64,000 bases of DNA from Bradyrhizobium sp. in8p8 (GTDB lineage Bacteria; Pseudomonadota; Alphaproteobacteria; Rhizobiales; Xanthobacteraceae), in assembly GCF_000426845.1 (NCBI RefSeq), contig NZ_AUGD01000002.1, forward strand, positions 62,001-126,000, written 5' to 3'. The notes beneath the pieces were generated by a model that did no database searches, was not told the origin of the DNA, and saw only the letters and a list, made by a program, of their open reading frames with translations. The first letter of the stretch is position 1, and each line of letters begins with the position of its first letter. This document shows, in pieces, positions 62,489 to 64,000 of this stretch. A program made the translations under genes and the position numbers.

Positions 62489-62543
62489 GACTCAGATCGA
62501 ACACGGAACGACAAGTGTTGTCGTTTCGCGTTCGATCTGAGTC
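62489..62543. repeat. Large near-perfect palindrome
   Basis: Arms 62489-62514 and 62518-62543 (26 bases each) pair with only two mismatches around a 3-base centre (GTG). The arm starts GACTCAGATCGAAC and the other ends GTTCGATCTGAGTC. The right arm is the first part of the dispersed repeat; the left arm is absent at the other copy (44404), so the palindrome exists only here. Confidence 0.8.
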
Positions 62544-62672
62544 TCGGTCCGAGAAAAGCCAATAGTTTCAGCCTACGGACGTTGGCTCCTTCAGAGTCTA
62601 GTCGGGTTCCATCAGAGTCATTGGCTGGGATTCCGGTTCCACCGGAGTCAATTTGATCTCACGGGTTCGAAG
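62513..62672 (+). repeat. Dispersed 160-bp repeat, copy 2
   Basis: About 85-90% identical by eye to 44404-44564, same orientation, including the three AGAGTC/GGAGTC units. It lies upstream of the AbiEi-type gene, as copy 1 lies upstream of the Fic gene. A likely transposon or recombination end, not part of a gene. Confidence 0.8.
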
Positions 62673-62749
62673 CGGTTCAAATGTCGTCTGGCGAGGATCC
62701 GGAAGACAGGCCAGGGTTCCACCCGAGGCTAATGCTCTAATATCGTTGA

Positions 62750-62796
62750 TGTAATTATTGGGGGTATTTTTTTGTAAAACCCCCTCCAAAATTACA
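62750..62796. promoter_or_regulatory. Imperfect palindrome upstream of the AbiEi-type gene
   Basis: TGTAATTATTGGGGGT and ACCCCCTCCAAAATTACA form an inverted repeat around a T-rich centre. It sits directly before the gene start and may be an operator for the AbiEi protein, which usually represses its own operon; it could also act as a terminator of incoming transcription. Confidence 0.5.
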
Positions 62797-62820
62797 TGGA
62801 GACGCCGTATCCCCTTCCGC

Positions 62821-63483
62821 ATGCAGGTCGACGGCGAAAAGAACGAGCCCCCATCTTTTGGCAAAATCCGGAAGCTTCTTTCCGGAAATCGGCTCCTGCC
62901 GCCCTCAGCTCTGGTCAAGGCAGGGATCAATCCGGCCAGCCTGGCCCGCGCGGTCGAAGACGGTGTCGCCGTCGTTTATGCGCGCGGCATCTACATCGCT
63001 TCAGACGCTGACCTGCCCGAAGGGGTCAGTTTCGCGGCGACGGCTTTGCTCAATCCTGGCGGAGTGGTGTGCCTGTCCTCGGCAGCCCTCTACCACCGAC
63101 TTTCAGACGAAAATCCAGGAGCCGTCTGGTACGCAGTCGATCCCCATAAGACAAAACAAATACGGAGCAAGGCTCGAGATCCAGTGAAGCTGGTCTTTTG
63201 GACTGAGGAGGCCAGGAGGATCGGCGTGGATGACATAGAAATTGCCGGCGTGCCGATCAGGATCACCAATCGTTCGCGCACTGTGGTCGATATGCTTCGA
63301 TATCGCACCAAGATCGGCGACGAGCCGGCAATGAAGACACTCAAGGATTACGTGTCGGATGGCGGCGACCTGAACGAGGTGATACGGCTTTCGAGCCAAC
63401 TCGGTTGGAGAAAATCGATCGAGTTGGCCGTTCGGGCGGCGGAGGAGTTGCAATCTCTAATCGGAAGGAAAATGACGCCATGA
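62821..63483 (+). CDS. AbiEi-family antitoxin (type IV toxin-antitoxin)
   Basis: A 220-residue protein of the AbiEi antitoxin family. Residues about 25-60 form the winged helix (LLPPSALVKAGINPASLARAV and YARGIYIAS); next come the GGVVCLSSAALYHRLSDENP core, the RTVVDMLRYRTKIGD segment and the C-terminal LKDYVSDGGDLNEVIRLSSQL. AbiEi proteins repress their operon and antagonise the AbiEii nucleotidyltransferase toxin. Translation start is uncertain: ATG at 62821 is chosen, but no ribosome-binding site is evident; TTG at 62758 extends it within the inverted repeat. A small frame begins in an ATGA overlap with its stop. Confidence 0.8.
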   Translation: MQVDGEKNEPPSFGKIRKLLSGNRLLPPSALVKAGINPASLARAVEDGVAVVYARGIYIASDADLPEGVSFAATALLNPGGVVCLSSAALYHRLSDENPGAVWYAVDPHKTKQIRSKARDPVKLVFWTEEARRIGVDDIEIAGVPIRITNRSRTVVDMLRYRTKIGDEPAMKTLKDYVSDGGDLNEVIRLSSQLGWRKSIELAVRAAEELQSLIGRKMTP

Positions 63484-63629
63484 GCAACATGAGCAACACC
63501 TCAGCTCGAGCGTGCTTCAGCGCGTCCTCAACGATTTGTCCAAGCTCGGTGTCACGGCGATCGAAAGGGCTTCTGTTGGCCAAGATGCTGCCTGAGCTTC
63601 ACGACTGTTGTGAATTTTCTGCCTCCTAG
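63480..63629 (+). pseudogene. Possible broken AbiE partner gene
   Basis: The ATG at 63480 overlaps the AbiEi stop (ATGA), the position where the AbiEii toxin gene normally starts. The frame is only 49 codons (MSNMSNTSAR, then CFSASSTICP) and looks unlike a protein. In the next frame from about 63510 it reads SVLQRVLNDLSKLGVTAIER and stops at GQDAA, so a frameshift followed by early truncation may have inactivated the toxin. Evidence is thin, and a chance overlap cannot be excluded. Confidence 0.35.
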
Positions 63630-64000
63630 CTAGGCTCCCACTCCGAGCCGAAAGTCACGCAAATGAGACGCTGGCTGGGTTCCCGGCTTTTCGTTTGCTC
63701 CCGCGGGTGCAATTCGGGCCCGCAGCGTGAAGTAGGGAGGGGGGGTATGGCGGTAACGGACCCCGCTCACCAAGGCCGCGATTTTGTACGCCAAACTATG
63801 ATACTCCGGGCTTTCGTACGCTCGATGATAGCTTCTGGCGCGCGCGAGGCCGCCGAACGGCTGCCAATGATCGCGGAGCATACGATCGCGTACCGCTCCT
63901 AACGGTGAGTGCCGCACGGTGCGAAATTCAGGTTGGTTCGCTGTTTGGCGCCCAAGATGCCGAACTGCGCAATGGCAGGTCCAGTCTGATGCGCTCGATG
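63630..64000. other. Region without a confident gene
   Basis: I see no supported gene or RNA in this terminal stretch. There are weak minus-strand frames without domain features or ribosome-binding sites, and no sign of an integrase or tRNA. The accessory insert may extend past the window edge. Confidence 0.4.

Overview
The window reads as a chromosomal segment of a GC-rich alphaproteobacterium, most likely Bradyrhizobium or a close relative. The inference rests on content: a DUF1236 protein, a GrlR-family protein, several TRAP and branched-chain amino-acid ABC systems, alphaproteobacterial EcfG-type promoter sites, and short intergenic repeats I associate with this group. I ran no search, so the genus is an inference.

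Layout. 0.1-5.7 kb: glucokinase (minus strand), then nicotinamidase, a short PhaC-like hydrolase, glutamine-dependent NAD synthetase and a GrlR-like protein, in part an NAD-recycling set. 5.8-7.2 kb: a secreted low-complexity DUF1236 protein behind an EcfG-type promoter. 7.5-13.8 kb: a sugar isomerase-like protein and a complete five-gene Dpp/Opp-type ABC importer with overlapping reading frames. 13.9-17.6 kb: ilvD, three small exported or membrane proteins, and tRNA-Ser(UGA). 17.8-27.4 kb: a gene-sparse stretch of stress and envelope genes (UspA, amidohydrolase, DUF4105 protein, phospholipase D/DedA fusion, EEP phosphatase) with several very small genes, including three micropeptides of 29-34 residues. 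27.7-36.4 kb: the housekeeping run rlpA - (epoxide hydrolase) - dac - tmk - holB - metG - tatD - MBL hydrolase. MetRS here carries a lysine/alanine-rich, histone H1-like N-terminal tail of about 140 residues.

36.5-44.1 kb: two TRAP transporters flank an acyl-CoA synthetase. One is a three-gene set behind a sigma-54-like promoter; the other has a fused DctQM permease. 44.2-47.3 kb: an accessory insert with a 161-bp dispersed repeat, an array of six 18-bp direct repeats, and a self-inhibited Fic protein with an AbiEi-like N-terminal region. 47.4-61.4 kb: a catabolic locus. Twelve closely spaced minus-strand genes (3-hydroxyisobutyrate dehydrogenase-like, MmgE/PrpD, a LivH/LivMG/LivF importer with two tandem binding proteins, carboxymuconolactone decarboxylase-like, two SDRs, a GntR/FCD regulator, a TctC protein) diverge from a plus-strand set (MmgE/PrpD, carboxymuconolactone decarboxylase-like, a lactonase-like MBL protein). 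A GntR-type operator sits between them. Together they look like uptake and breakdown of an unidentified small organic acid or lactone.

62-64 kb: a second accessory insert. It appears to have cut off the 3' end of the MBL gene and carries the second copy of the dispersed repeat, a large perfect-looking palindrome, an AbiEi-type antitoxin gene and what may be a broken partner. The most interesting signal is the shared architecture of the two accessory inserts: the same repeat lies upstream of a Fic/AbiEi-like fusion in one and of an AbiEi antitoxin in the other, and the Fic gene has its own six-unit operator-like array running almost to its start codon.
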